Assembly (NCBI GenBank): GCA_964624765.1
Contig: CAZUZO010000053.1
Coordinates: forward strand, 1 to 19,961
From: JAGTVB01 sp964624765
Lineage (GTDB): Bacteria; Pseudomonadota; Gammaproteobacteria; HK1
Length of the DNA stretch: 19,961 bases
Direction of reading: 5' to 3'
In this document: one piece after another, positions 1 through 6,929 of the stretch
Layout: the number at the start of each line of letters is the position of its first letter
Numbering within the stretch: position 1 is the stretch's first letter
Notes under the pieces: model-generated
Told to the model about the DNA's origin: nothing
The model's input: only the letters and a program-made list of their open reading frames with translations
The model's database searches: none
Made by a program: the position numbers and the translations under genes

Positions 1-36
1 CGAGGGTTGCAGGTTCGAGTCCTGCCGGGCGCGCCA
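1..36 (+). tRNA. argX: tRNA-Arg (probably CCG), 3' part only
   Basis: The window begins inside a tRNA gene. Visible are the T arm (stem GCAGG, loop TTCGAGT, stem CCTGC), a seven-base 3' acceptor strand CGGGCGC, discriminator G and an encoded CCA. From memory, the acceptor and T arm closely match E. coli tRNA-Arg(CCG). The next gene is tRNA-His, and argX-hisR is the usual gammaproteobacterial order. The anticodon is outside the window, so the identity rests on the 3' half and on context. Confidence 0.8.
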
Positions 37-73
37 AAGGGGCGGGAACAGTCTTCAAGCGTGTGGAATTATC

Positions 74-213
74 GGCGTTGGTCATTGGTTCGTCAGGGTT
101 GCCCTGGAGCACACCGGCGGTCCACAAGCCTTCGGCAGCCGAATCCCTTGCGGCAAAGGGGTCGGCTGCCGAAGGGTAAAGGTCATCAAACTGCCGAAAC
201 AATGACCATGGCC
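74..213. repeat. Palindromic MITE-like element, family 1, copy A (between tRNA genes)
   Basis: The left end GGCGTTGGTCATTGGTTCG and the right end, read in reverse complement as GGCCATGGTCATTGTTTCG, form imperfect terminal inverted repeats of about 23 bp. Inside is a second, perfect 13-bp inverted repeat: CCTTCGGCAGCCG at 129-141 pairs with 163-175. The whole 140-bp unit is a nested palindrome with no coding capacity. Related copies lie at about 1949-2015 and at 16266-16375. It fills almost the whole spacer between tRNA-Arg and tRNA-His and would be part of their precursor transcript. Confidence 0.75.
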
Positions 214-226
214 GAATTATCTCAAT

Positions 227-303
227 GGTGGGCGTAGCTCAGTTGGTAGAGCCCCGGATTGTGGCTCCGGTGGTCGTGGGTTCGAATCCCATCGCTCACC
301 CCA
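227..303 (+). tRNA. hisR: tRNA-His (GTG)
   Basis: This is a complete cloverleaf with anticodon GTG, set in GGATTGTGGCTCC. The acceptor stem GTGGGCG (228-234) pairs with CGCTCAC (293-299) with one G-T wobble. The D arm contains AGCTCAGTTGGTAGAGC, the T arm contains GTGGGTTCGAATCCCAT, and CCA is encoded at 301-303. The extra 5' G (-1) typical of tRNA-His is present at 227. It is close to E. coli hisR. Confidence 0.96.
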
Positions 304-498
304 TCAAATCGAGACTCCTTGGTTCCTTAAACTTAGGGCCGAGGCGCGCAAGTATTTACGCCTACGGTGGGGACAAGTCTGATCAGGGGAGCTTGCAACG
401 AAACGGTACATAGCAGGTTTATTGACAAGCTTTTCTTAGGGCGCCGCTAGGTCCGGAGTGGCGGCTCTTGCGTTCTGGGACGCAATGCCGTCGAAGGC
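304..498. other. Intergenic region between tRNA-His and the phosphofructokinase gene
   Basis: No gene is visible. A perfect 6-bp hairpin (TTGCGT, six-base loop, ACGCAA) at 468-485 lies just beyond the stop codon of the minus-strand phosphofructokinase gene. It lacks a T-run on either side, so it is not a convincing intrinsic terminator. No leuT or proM tRNA, which follow hisR in E. coli, is seen here. Confidence 0.4.
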
Positions 499-1818
499 CT
501 ACCAGTGGGGCTGTTGGGTAACTTGCAGTACGGCTCGCCAGAGATCACCTCTCGGGTCAACTCTTTTTTTATCACGAACCACAACGGGGATAGGGATGTT
601 GAGGAATCGACCGTGTTCGAAACCTACGAGCATACCCGTTTTGCCTGCCATGGCCGCGTGCACGGCATGGCGGCCCATCTGGTCGCTCAAGAAACGGTCG
701 ATACCATTGGCGGGAATACTGCGAATGTGGTAGCTGGGGTCGAGGTATTTGAGTTCGACCGGCAAACCCTGGGTCGATAAATATTCGGGTATTTTGCCCC
801 GTAGGAATACACCGATATCCTGATGCAAGACGTTGCCCGAGGCATCCCGTTCAACACCATCTCTTTCCTCGAATAGGTGCTGGCCAGCGCCCTCTGCCAC
901 CACGACCACGGCATGGCCGCGTTGGCGCATGCGTTTGTCTAGGACAGTCAGGAACCCATTCTCACCTTGCAACGGAAACGGGATCTCGGGTATGAGGGTA
1001 AAATTGACTTCCTGGCTGACCACCGAGGCTCCAGCGGCAATGAAGCCCGCATCCCGCCCCATCAGCTTCACTAGACCGATACCGTTGATGGCACCCCGTG
1101 CTTCGACATGGGCGCCTCTGATAACTTCAGCCGCCTTCTCCAGTGCTGTTGCATAGCCAAAGCTTTGCCGTACGTAGGGAATATCATTGTCGATGGTTTT
1201 AGGAATGCCGACTACCGCGATGGGGAGTTTGCGACGGCTGATCTCCTCATGCAGCCTATGGGCACCGCGTTGAGTGCCGTCCCCGCCGAGGCAGAAGAGG
1301 ATATCGATCTTTGATCGAGCCAGGAAGTTAGCCATCACCGCGGGATCTTGAGGACCCCTGGAACTACCCAGCACGGTGCCGCCGAGTTTATCGATGCCCT
1401 CCACCCTATCCCTATTAAGCGTCGTGGGTTTCAGTCCCGAGGCTGGATTAAGGCCGAGATAGCCGTTGCGGATGCCCAGTACCCGCCTGATGCCGTAGTT
1501 GTCGCTGAGTTCATGGAAAACCGAGCGGATCACATTGTTTAGGCCCGGAGACAAACCACCGCAGGTTACCACCGCCGCGCTCGTGACTGCCGGATCAAAG
1601 AATATTCGCTCCCGCGGTCCCGCCTCTTCAAATGAAAGCGCATCCATCTCCTGAGAGTTGCCGTGCAACTCCACATTGAAGCGGATGCGCTCAGAACCCA
1701 GAACGAAGTGGCTCTTCTGCCCGCTAGAGGGGGGCACGAAAGCCAGCGGCGAAGGCACGCGACATTCTCCGAGGGAGGTGACCATCAAATCTTGCTGTTG
1801 AATCATGCGTGTTCCCAT
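499..1818 (-). CDS. pfk: 6-phosphofructokinase, plant-type (ATP-dependent pattern)
   Basis: The product phosphorylates fructose 6-phosphate to fructose 1,6-bisphosphate in glycolysis, in the cytosol. Visible motifs in order are AGPRERIFF and VTCGGLSPGLNNVIR (glycine-rich nucleotide loop), GGDGTQRGA, IPKTIDNDI (catalytic TID), KLMGRDAGFIA (substrate-binding MGR), IPEIPF and VVAEGAG. At 439 residues, with AGPRE before the first strand and a C-terminal GRF..IPI stretch, it resembles plant PFKs more than the 320-residue E. coli PfkA. The position that is Asp in PPi-dependent enzymes is Gly here (GGDGT), which suggests ATP. The Lys in PKTIDND is shared with plant and trypanosomal ATP enzymes. The first ATG (1818) has no clear ribosome binding site; ATGs at codons 5 and 12 are alternatives. 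PPi use cannot be fully excluded. Confidence 0.9.
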   Translation of the reverse strand: MGTRMIQQQDLMVTSLGECRVPSPLAFVPPSSGQKSHFVLGSERIRFNVELHGNSQEMDALSFEEAGPRERIFFDPAVTSAAVVTCGGLSPGLNNVIRSVFHELSDNYGIRRVLGIRNGYLGLNPASGLKPTTLNRDRVEGIDKLGGTVLGSSRGPQDPAVMANFLARSKIDILFCLGGDGTQRGAHRLHEEISRRKLPIAVVGIPKTIDNDIPYVRQSFGYATALEKAAEVIRGAHVEARGAINGIGLVKLMGRDAGFIAAGASVVSQEVNFTLIPEIPFPLQGENGFLTVLDKRMRQRGHAVVVVAEGAGQHLFEERDGVERDASGNVLHQDIGVFLRGKIPEYLSTQGLPVELKYLDPSYHIRSIPANGIDRFLSDQMGRHAVHAAMAGKTGMLVGFEHGRFLNIPIPVVVRDKKRVDPRGDLWRAVLQVTQQPHW

Positions 1819-1948
1819 TTGAAGCTTGGGCGTTGCTTCGACGCGTCTTAAGTCGGAAGACGCGACGGAGGGCCAAATGGTGCACCTCGAGGGAACGTTC
1901 AGTCAACGGGTGGTTGGAATTCCCGGTCGCGGTCAGCGTTAACCAGCT

Positions 1949-2015
1949 GTCGGTCATGGTTTCGGCAGTTCCGGGTACGCTCCGAAGAACAACCCCAACG
2001 AAACGATGACCATGG
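1949..2015. repeat. MITE-like element, family 1, copy B (degenerate, short)
   Basis: Its ends, GTCGGTCATGGTTTCGGCAG-like on the left and GAAACGATGACCATGGC on the right, are the family 1 terminal repeats seen at 74-213 and 16266-16375, in inverted orientation to each other. The interior is shortened and diverged. It lies upstream of the phosphofructokinase gene, in the spacer to the next plus-strand gene. Confidence 0.55.
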
Positions 2016-2115
2016 CTGTTCGTCAGGTTCGCTTGACGGATCCTGAAAGCATGGCCGAAGCCGTAGCCAGCTGGCAACGTTATCTTACCTGCTGTAAATT
2101 GGCTGCTCGGTGCTC

Positions 2116-2181
2116 AGAGGTTGTGAAAAAATCTGCTACACGACCCGATAGCGGCGTTGGGCGGTGCTCGCTCCTCGCCTA
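2116..2181 (+). repeat. Left half of a family 2 MITE-like element
   Basis: It begins with AGAGGTTGTGAAAAA, the 15-bp terminal repeat of the complete copy at 19336-19477. It then follows that copy closely through CCCGATAGCGGCGTTGGGCG and GCTCCTCGCCTA. Similarity stops near 2181, so the right half is missing. The fragment ends just before the likely start of the hypothetical gene at 2196 and may contain its promoter. Confidence 0.7.
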
Positions 2182-2195
2182 GCGCTTGTGAGCCG

Positions 2196-2780
2196 ATGAT
2201 GGAGAGGTTTGTGGCCGGCGAAGCCGAGGTAACCCGTCGTTTGAACCCACCGGCAACGAGTAGCGGTATTCGCATCCTGAGCCGGTGGTATGCTGATCCG
2301 CTGGACCGAGCTCAGGCGCAAACATTGCTCGCGCGAGCCGATGTCACCCTGTATGAATCCCTGCGCGGCGAGCGCCGATGTATCACCTGCCGGCTTGGAG
2401 CCCTCATCGCCGGCCACTGGCTTGGCCGATCCATCGAGCGAGACTATGACGTGTTAGCGAGACTCACCGCCGGCACCCGCCACGGGCGAGCGCTGGTGGA
2501 ACTCATCTACGGCCAGCTGTTGATGAGCTGCCGGCGCGTGGGTGCCATGGAGCATCTTGCTCGCGGGCTCGCGATAGGTTGGCGCCTGTTCGATCCGAGC
2601 GATTTCTTTGTCGTCAGCAAACGCCATAAGCTGCTTAGCCACCTGGTCTTGGGCTCCCGAGTCGCACCGCCTGCCAGCCTGAAGCAACTGCTCACCGAAG
2701 CGGCCGTGATCAGGCGCCTTCAATCGGGTGCCGGTTACACGCCGCCGTATGCCAGTGACCCGCGGGATACTCTGGGATAG
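2196..2780 (+). CDS. Hypothetical protein, about 194 residues
   Basis: I do not recognise the family. The frame is open for over 600 bases with composition like its neighbours, and it encodes a mostly helical, Arg/Leu-rich, soluble-looking protein. There are two cysteines close together (ERRCITCRLGALIAGHWLG), an unlikely but possible metal site, and no signal peptide or clear membrane segment. The open frame reaches back to 2157, but that extension lies within repeat sequence, so ATG 2196 or 2199 is preferred; the ribosome binding site is weak (TGAG). It is convergent with pyrE. Frames on the other strand look like shadows. Confidence 0.6.
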   Translation: MMERFVAGEAEVTRRLNPPATSSGIRILSRWYADPLDRAQAQTLLARADVTLYESLRGERRCITCRLGALIAGHWLGRSIERDYDVLARLTAGTRHGRALVELIYGQLLMSCRRVGAMEHLARGLAIGWRLFDPSDFFVVSKRHKLLSHLVLGSRVAPPASLKQLLTEAAVIRRLQSGAGYTPPYASDPRDTLG

Positions 2781-2893
2781 TCGGGGCCGAAAAGCAGGCG
2801 ACCGATCGGTGCCTCTTGGCATCGGATTTCGGCCAGCCGGTTGTGGCGATCGGGGGGAGGGCCGTTTCGCCTATCGTTTCGTTCTGCTGAGGG

Positions 2894-3496
2894 TCAAGCC
2901 ACCACTTCTTGAGAGGGGGCAGAACCTTGTAAGTGCGCCAAAGCACGGGGAAAATCGCGCGTGCGAAATAGTGCTTCTGCGTGCCCGTAGCGGTTTCTTA
3001 GCCTCTCGAGCCCGCCAGCCTCACGATCCACGATCGTCAGCACGCCTACGATCGTGTATCCAGCACTTTCGAACTCATCGCAAGCTATGAGGGTGGATGT
3101 TCCCGTGGTGATGACATCGTCTATCACCACGATCGCTGTTCCTGGTGGCAGCTGGTGCTCGATTCTGCTGCGTGTCCCATGCTTCTTCGGTTCCTTACGT
3201 ACGATGGAGCCTTGAGTCGTTTGCAGGCCCATCTGGCTTGCCCTTAAGATGACACCCGCGACGATGAAATCTGCTCCCATCGTCAGACCTCCGATCGCCG
3301 TTGGAGTAGTCGGCAATTTGCCGATCTCGTGCAGCATAAAATCGGCGATCAGCGCTAGCCCTTCCCCATTCAAAGTGATCCATTTCGTATCGAAGTAAAA
3401 TCCTGAGCTTTGCCCGGTGCTGAGTGCAAAATCAGACCCCACCTTGAGGCACTGCTGATCGATCAGTTCCCGCAGTTGCTCTTTCTTGTTGATCAT
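2894..3496 (-). CDS. pyrE: Orotate phosphoribosyltransferase
   Basis: The product transfers the phosphoribosyl group of PRPP to orotate to give OMP, the fifth step of de novo pyrimidine synthesis, in the cytosol. At 200 residues it has the normal family length. Visible motifs are the N-terminal SSGFYFDTK region, GLTMGAD, the catalytic-loop segment VRKEPKKHGT and the PRPP-binding loop VVIDDVITTGTS. The start ATG at 3496 has AGCAGGA about 5 bases upstream and overlaps the stop of a micro-ORF in an ATGA arrangement. No other pyrimidine gene is nearby. Confidence 0.95.
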   Translation of the reverse strand: MINKKEQLRELIDQQCLKVGSDFALSTGQSSGFYFDTKWITLNGEGLALIADFMLHEIGKLPTTPTAIGGLTMGADFIVAGVILRASQMGLQTTQGSIVRKEPKKHGTRSRIEHQLPPGTAIVVIDDVITTGTSTLIACDEFESAGYTIVGVLTIVDREAGGLERLRNRYGHAEALFRTRDFPRALAHLQGSAPSQEVVA

Positions 3497-3540
3497 CGTC
3501 CTGCTGTCCTTGCGTCAGGGACCGTCTGGCTCGTCGTCAT
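3493..3540 (-). CDS. Possible 15-residue leader peptide of pyrE
   Basis: This micro-ORF starts with ATG at 3540, about 5 bases after GGGAG, and encodes MTTSQTVPDARTAGR. Its TGA overlaps the pyrE ATG as ATGA, a geometry typical of translational coupling. A second micro-ORF (3537-3572, MRISATIRETR) overlaps its start in the same way. Both are short enough to be chance, but the double ATGA chain in the correct register is suggestive. Confidence 0.35.
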   Translation of the reverse strand: MTTSQTVPDARTAGR

Positions 3541-4067
3541 CTCGTCTCCCGTATGGTGGCTGAAATCCTCATGGCGGCTAGCGACCTTTTCAATGGTCTG
3601 TCCGGAATGCGACGATGATAGCCTCGCAAACACCGATGCTGTGGTCAAGGGTACTCCTGTCGGACCGGGCAGTACCCGTGGCCGGTCAGGCGCACACCGA
3701 GGCGATCTCGGAAGCTCAGCTTAGAACGATGTGGGGCACCCCGCCGCACAGCCTGTCGCGACAGGTTGAGGCAAAACGTTCATGAGTTCAAGGGTAAGTC
3801 GGCGCGTGTCGTTCAGCAGGGGAATCGGGTGGCGCGCACATGTGGCCGACTCGTCAGCGATGGCGCGCCGGTGGGCAAGGGTCGGTTAAGGCTTCAGTGT
3901 GCGTAGCTTCGTGCTAGCCGAGGCAATGATAGCGCTTACCTAGCGCGGTCGGTTTGAGTCGCTTAGCCGGTTGGACAGGCGGGATCTCAGGAGCCCGCCC
4001 GCTTCGCTCATTGCTATGAATCACCGCGCCGGCCATCAGTGCCGGATGTGGCCAAAAGATTCGGGAC
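3541..4067. other. Long intergenic region without a recognisable gene
   Basis: Apart from the micro-ORF at 3537-3572, no frame here looks coding; the few open frames lack ribosome binding sites and family features. Two structures stand out. One is a perfect 14-base palindrome CCTGTCGCGACAGG at 3752-3765, close after GGGGCACCCC. The other is a GGCGGG/CCCGCC hairpin near 3975-4000. Neither has a T-run. The region presumably carries the pyrE promoter and the 3' end of the microprotein transcript. Confidence 0.4.
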
Positions 4068-4184
4068 TTACCGAACAGCGCTGTCGAAGACCGTCACGAT
4101 GGTCAACAGCAACATCATCAACAGGGGAGAATAGACGAAACCCGCAACGGCAATCGCTAGCTTTTCAGTGGGTCGCTTCTTCAT
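4068..4184 (-). CDS. 38-residue membrane microprotein
   Basis: Seen directly: ATG at 4184, a strong Shine-Dalgarno AGGAGA 8-9 bases upstream, 38 codons and a TAA at 4068-4070. The peptide has a basic N-terminus (MKKRPTEK) followed by one hydrophobic segment of about 24 residues (from LAIAVAGF to LLLTIVTVF) and a short DSAVR tail. It should therefore be a single-pass inner-membrane protein. A TTGACA / 17 bp / CATACT promoter lies upstream on the same strand. It is divergent from ftsH, a membrane protease gene; a role as FtsH modulator or substrate is only a guess. I know no named family for it. Confidence 0.65.
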   Translation of the reverse strand: MKKRPTEKLAIAVAGFVYSPLLMMLLLTIVTVFDSAVR

Positions 4185-4279
4185 AGCCGCTTTCTCCTGA
4201 TCGTCTCAAAACGCACTTGACAGGGTGTAGGGTGAAGCAGGTCGTTGAACGCCCTGCTTCACAGCTCACCGACAACCCC

Positions 4280-4308
4280 AGTATGGCATGGCGTCTATAT
4301 TTTGTCAA
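4280..4308 (-). promoter_or_regulatory. Sigma70-type promoter for the microprotein gene
   Basis: On the minus strand a consensus -35 TTGACA (4308-4303) is followed after 17 bp by CATACT (4285-4280, 4 of 6 to consensus). The start point would be near 4273, giving a leader of about 90 bases before the ATG at 4184. The -35 and spacer block ATTGACA..ATATAGAC recurs in the promoter at 18964-18992. Confidence 0.6.
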
Positions 4309-4319
4309 TTACAAAATAT
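4297..4319. promoter_or_regulatory. Operator-like perfect palindrome between divergent genes
   Basis: ATATTTTGT and its exact complement ACAAAATAT form 9-bp arms around CAATT. The palindrome covers the -35 box of the minus-strand promoter. It also covers a possible plus-strand -35 (TTGTCA 4302-4307), with TTATAT-like -10 sequences at 4325-4332 pointing to ftsH. It sits in a strikingly AT-rich patch of an otherwise GC-rich region. This is the position expected of a regulator that controls both directions, though a simple AT-rich promoter patch is possible. Confidence 0.45.
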
Positions 4320-4469
4320 GAACAAATTATATCTTGTCCAGATGGCCTGATCTGGTGTCCTGCTTTCTAAGTCTCAGATATAGCGGGTAGCCACTTTGAT
4401 GGGTGGTGGGCACCCAGTTGTTGGAACCGATTTAGGTCCTTGTTGTCTAGGTTTATGCCTGCACAAAAA

Positions 4470-4484
4470 CCAAGCGAAGCTTGG
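4470..4484 (+). other. Small hairpin in the ftsH leader
   Basis: CCAAGC, GAA, GCTTGG is a perfect 6-bp stem with a three-base loop about 38 bases before the ftsH start. It could fold in the 5' untranslated RNA. It is too short to call a thermometer or attenuator, and there is no T-run after it. Confidence 0.3.
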
Positions 4485-4521
4485 CTGAAAGTCTGTATCG
4501 GTTTCCAAAGAGGCGGCTAGG

Positions 4522-6447
4522 ATGAACGTTGGATACAAAAACCTGCTATTTGGGTTGCTGTTGGGGTTTTTATTGCTGAATCTGTTGAGTGGCTTAGGGA
4601 GTTCGCAGAATGCTGTGCCCGAGTTGAATTACTCGCAATTCCTCGCAGCCGTCAATCAAGGTGAAGTTCGGGAAGTGGTGATCCAGGATCAGCGTATCTC
4701 TGGCGTCGCCGAAGACGGGCGTCGCTTTCAGACCTACAATCCGGGCGATCCCGGTTTGATCGCCGATTTGCTGCAACAGAATGTCACCATTGCTGGGCGG
4801 CCTCCTGAGGGGCCGGGATTCCTTTCCCAGCTGCTGCTCGCCTGGGGGCCGATCTTGCTGCTGATCGCCGTGTGGCTTTACTTCCTGCGCCGTAGCGCTG
4901 GGGCCATGGGGGGACAGGGCCTTTTCTCCATCGGTAAAAGCCGCGCGAAGCGTCTCGTTGAGGGTCAGATCTCGACCCGACTTGCCGACGTGGCGGGCGT
5001 GGATGAAGCCAAAGAGGAGGTGGGTGAGCTGGTCGAGTTTTTGAGGGATCCGGCACGCTTTCGCAAACTGGGTGGCACCATCCCCCGGGGTGTGTTGATG
5101 GTGGGGACTCCCGGTACGGGTAAGACGCTGCTTGCGCGTGCCATCGCTGGCGAAGCTCAGGTGCCTTTCTTCTCTATCTCCGGCTCCGACTTTGTGGAGA
5201 TGTTTGTCGGAGTCGGGGCATCGCGAGTGCGCGATATGTTCGCGCAGGCGAAGAAGAATTCCCCGTGCATCATTTTTATCGATGAGATCGATGCCGTCGG
5301 ACGTCGTCGTGGTGCCGGTCTCGGTGGGGGCCACGATGAGCGTGAGCAGACGCTCAACCAGCTGTTGGTGGAGATGGACGGCTTCGAAGGTACGGAAGGT
5401 GTCATTGTCATTGCTGCGACCAACCGCCCCGATGTTCTCGATCCCGCGCTGTTGCGGCCAGGGCGTTTCGACCGGCAGGTGGTGGTCCCTTTGCCGGATG
5501 TGACGGGGCGTGCGCAAATTCTGCATATCCACATGCGCAAGGTGCCTATCGAGTCTGATGTGGATGAGCACGTACTGGCCCGGGGCACTCCGGGATTCTC
5601 TGGCGCGCAGCTCGCCAACCTCATCAATGAAGCGGCGCTCATGGCGGCCCGTGGGCACCAGCAACGGGTCAGTATGGCGGACTTTGAGCGGGCGAAGGAC
5701 AAGATCCTTATGGGGGCGGAGCGCCGTTCCATGGTGATGAGTGCCGAGGATAAGAGGCGCACAGCCTACCATGAGGCGGGGCACGCTATCGTTGGGCGTC
5801 TGGTGCCGGAGCACGATCCGGTGCACAAGGTCAGCATTATTCCACGCGGTCGGGCTTTGGGAGTCACCTTGTTCTTACCCGAACAGGACAGGTACAGTGC
5901 CAGCAAGCAACGCCTGGAGAGCCAGATTGCAAGCCTATTTGGGGGGCGGCTAGCCGAAGAGATCATCTTCGGAGCCGATGGAGTGACCACCGGTGCGCAA
6001 AACGATATCGAGCGGGCGACGGCTATCGCGCGCAACATGGTGACGAAGTGGGGATACTCGGAGCGGCTCGGTCCGCTGTCCTATGGTGAGGAGGAGGGTG
6101 AGGTATTTCTCGGGCAGGCGGTCACGCAGCGCAAATCGGTATCGGAGGAGACGGCTCGACAGATCGACGAAGAGGTCCGAGGAATCATCGAACGCAACTA
6201 TCAGCGTGCGCGGACGATCCTTATGGAAAATTTGTCTGAACTCAACGCCATGGCTGCTGCGCTCGTTGAATACGAGACCCTGACCAGTGATCAGATCGAC
6301 GACATCTTGGCCGGTCGTCGGCCGCAGCCACCGAGCCAAAGTGGCAGTCCGGGATCACGGCTGACACGGCCTGCCGACAGCCAACGAGGGCCCAATGGCC
6401 GCGGTGCTTCCGTAGAAGCGCCCGCCATGGGGCGAACGGTTGGGTAG
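4522..6447 (+). CDS. ftsH: ATP-dependent zinc metalloprotease FtsH
   Basis: This is a membrane-anchored AAA+ protease that extracts and degrades membrane and short-lived cytosolic proteins. At 641 residues it is about the length of E. coli FtsH (644). Order: TM1 about 7-25, periplasmic domain, TM2 about 106-124, AAA module with Walker A GTPGTGKT (195-202), pore motif FVGVG, Walker B IIFIDEID, SRH with NRPDVLDPALLRPGRFDR, protease site HEAGH (His417, Glu418, His421) and the third zinc ligand Asp495 in AQNDIERAT. The Walker A has Thr where most FtsH have Pro. ATG 4522 has AGAGG upstream. It is not beside rlmE, folP or glmM, the usual neighbours of gammaproteobacterial ftsH, so it may be a second copy. 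Its Ser/Gly/Pro-rich tail after about residue 605 is variable. Confidence 0.96.
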   Translation: MNVGYKNLLFGLLLGFLLLNLLSGLGSSQNAVPELNYSQFLAAVNQGEVREVVIQDQRISGVAEDGRRFQTYNPGDPGLIADLLQQNVTIAGRPPEGPGFLSQLLLAWGPILLLIAVWLYFLRRSAGAMGGQGLFSIGKSRAKRLVEGQISTRLADVAGVDEAKEEVGELVEFLRDPARFRKLGGTIPRGVLMVGTPGTGKTLLARAIAGEAQVPFFSISGSDFVEMFVGVGASRVRDMFAQAKKNSPCIIFIDEIDAVGRRRGAGLGGGHDEREQTLNQLLVEMDGFEGTEGVIVIAATNRPDVLDPALLRPGRFDRQVVVPLPDVTGRAQILHIHMRKVPIESDVDEHVLARGTPGFSGAQLANLINEAALMAARGHQQRVSMADFERAKDKILMGAERRSMVMSAEDKRRTAYHEAGHAIVGRLVPEHDPVHKVSIIPRGRALGVTLFLPEQDRYSASKQRLESQIASLFGGRLAEEIIFGADGVTTGAQNDIERATAIARNMVTKWGYSERLGPLSYGEEEGEVFLGQAVTQRKSVSEETARQIDEEVRGIIERNYQRARTILMENLSELNAMAAALVEYETLTSDQIDDILAGRRPQPPSQSGSPGSRLTRPADSQRGPNGRGASVEAPAMGRTVG

Positions 6448-6538
6448 CAGAGGTGGGTCAAGCCGTCATCGCCGCTGCTGAGGTGCGTCGTGAGGGGGGG
6501 CTGCTAATGCGCATACCCTTGAACTTTTGCTGAGAGGT

Positions 6539-6563
6539 TCACCCCCAGGCTGGGTGGGGGTGA
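6539..6563. other. Strong GC hairpin downstream of ftsH
   Basis: TCACCCCCA and TGGGGGTGA form perfect 9-bp arms around a seven-base loop, 91 bases after the ftsH stop. It could stabilise or end the transcript, but no T-run follows (GTGTATCC), so an intrinsic terminator call is weak. Confidence 0.4.
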
Positions 6564-6627
6564 GTGTATCCTCCCGGGCGGCTCGCTGAGGTGAGCGCTG
6601 AGGCTCGGCGACTGGAAACCGCAGTCC

Positions 6628-6857
6628 CCTGAGAAGCTGTTTTAAAAACTATTGCGCTTGCCATAGCTGCGTTGCGCGGCGGCTCAACACAAAATCGCCC
6701 GGAGCGATTTTGAACAGCCACCGGCTGGCCCCGAAAAAGGAGCGAGTCCCAGAGATGGGGCGAGTAATCCTCATGTACTCCCTTGTACACTGCGGTTCTT
6801 TGCCGCCGTGCGCCTTGCTCTGCCGGCGCTCGTGACATTTTTAAAACCGTTTCAGAG
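6628..6857 (+). repeat. MITE-like element, family 3, copy 1
   Basis: The left end CCTGAGAAGCTGTTTTAAAAA and the right end, in reverse complement GAAACGGTTTTAAAAA, are terminal inverted repeats. A 230-bp relative lies at 19670-19897. The arms align with the minus strand of that copy (GCGTTGCGC on the left; CTCTGCCGGCGCTCGTGACAT on the right), while the core (AAAATCG...GATTTTGAACAG...GGGGCGAGT) aligns with its plus strand. The core is therefore inverted relative to the arms. Short open frames in it are by-products. It fills most of the 482-bp gap between ftsH and the kinase gene. Confidence 0.75.
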
Positions 6858-6929
6858 CTTCCCTCGATGTGCGGCCCTGCAGACCGAGGGCCGGCTTTGA
6901 TCTGGCTACCGCCGTACCGGATAACACCC

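Noticed and set aside
468..485. Hairpin considered as an intrinsic terminator for the phosphofructokinase gene
   Set aside because: The stem is only 6 bp and has no T-run on either strand.
3410..3724. Plus-strand frame across the pyrE start
   Set aside because: It is antisense to pyrE in its first third, has unlike composition beyond it and no ribosome binding site.
3971..4186. Plus-strand 71-codon frame opposite the microprotein
   Set aside because: The minus-strand frame has the strong ribosome binding site, promoter and membrane-protein pattern; the plus frame has none of these.
4594..5826. Long minus-strand open frame (410 codons) opposite ftsH
   Set aside because: It is the mirror of a certain gene with a strongly biased third position; its translation is rich in His/Arg and has no domain features.
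6783..6929. Upstream extension of the hybrid kinase frame
   Set aside because: The first 75 bases are the right arm of a family 3 repeat, which also occurs at 19670-19897; the extension has no family features, so the start was placed at 6930.
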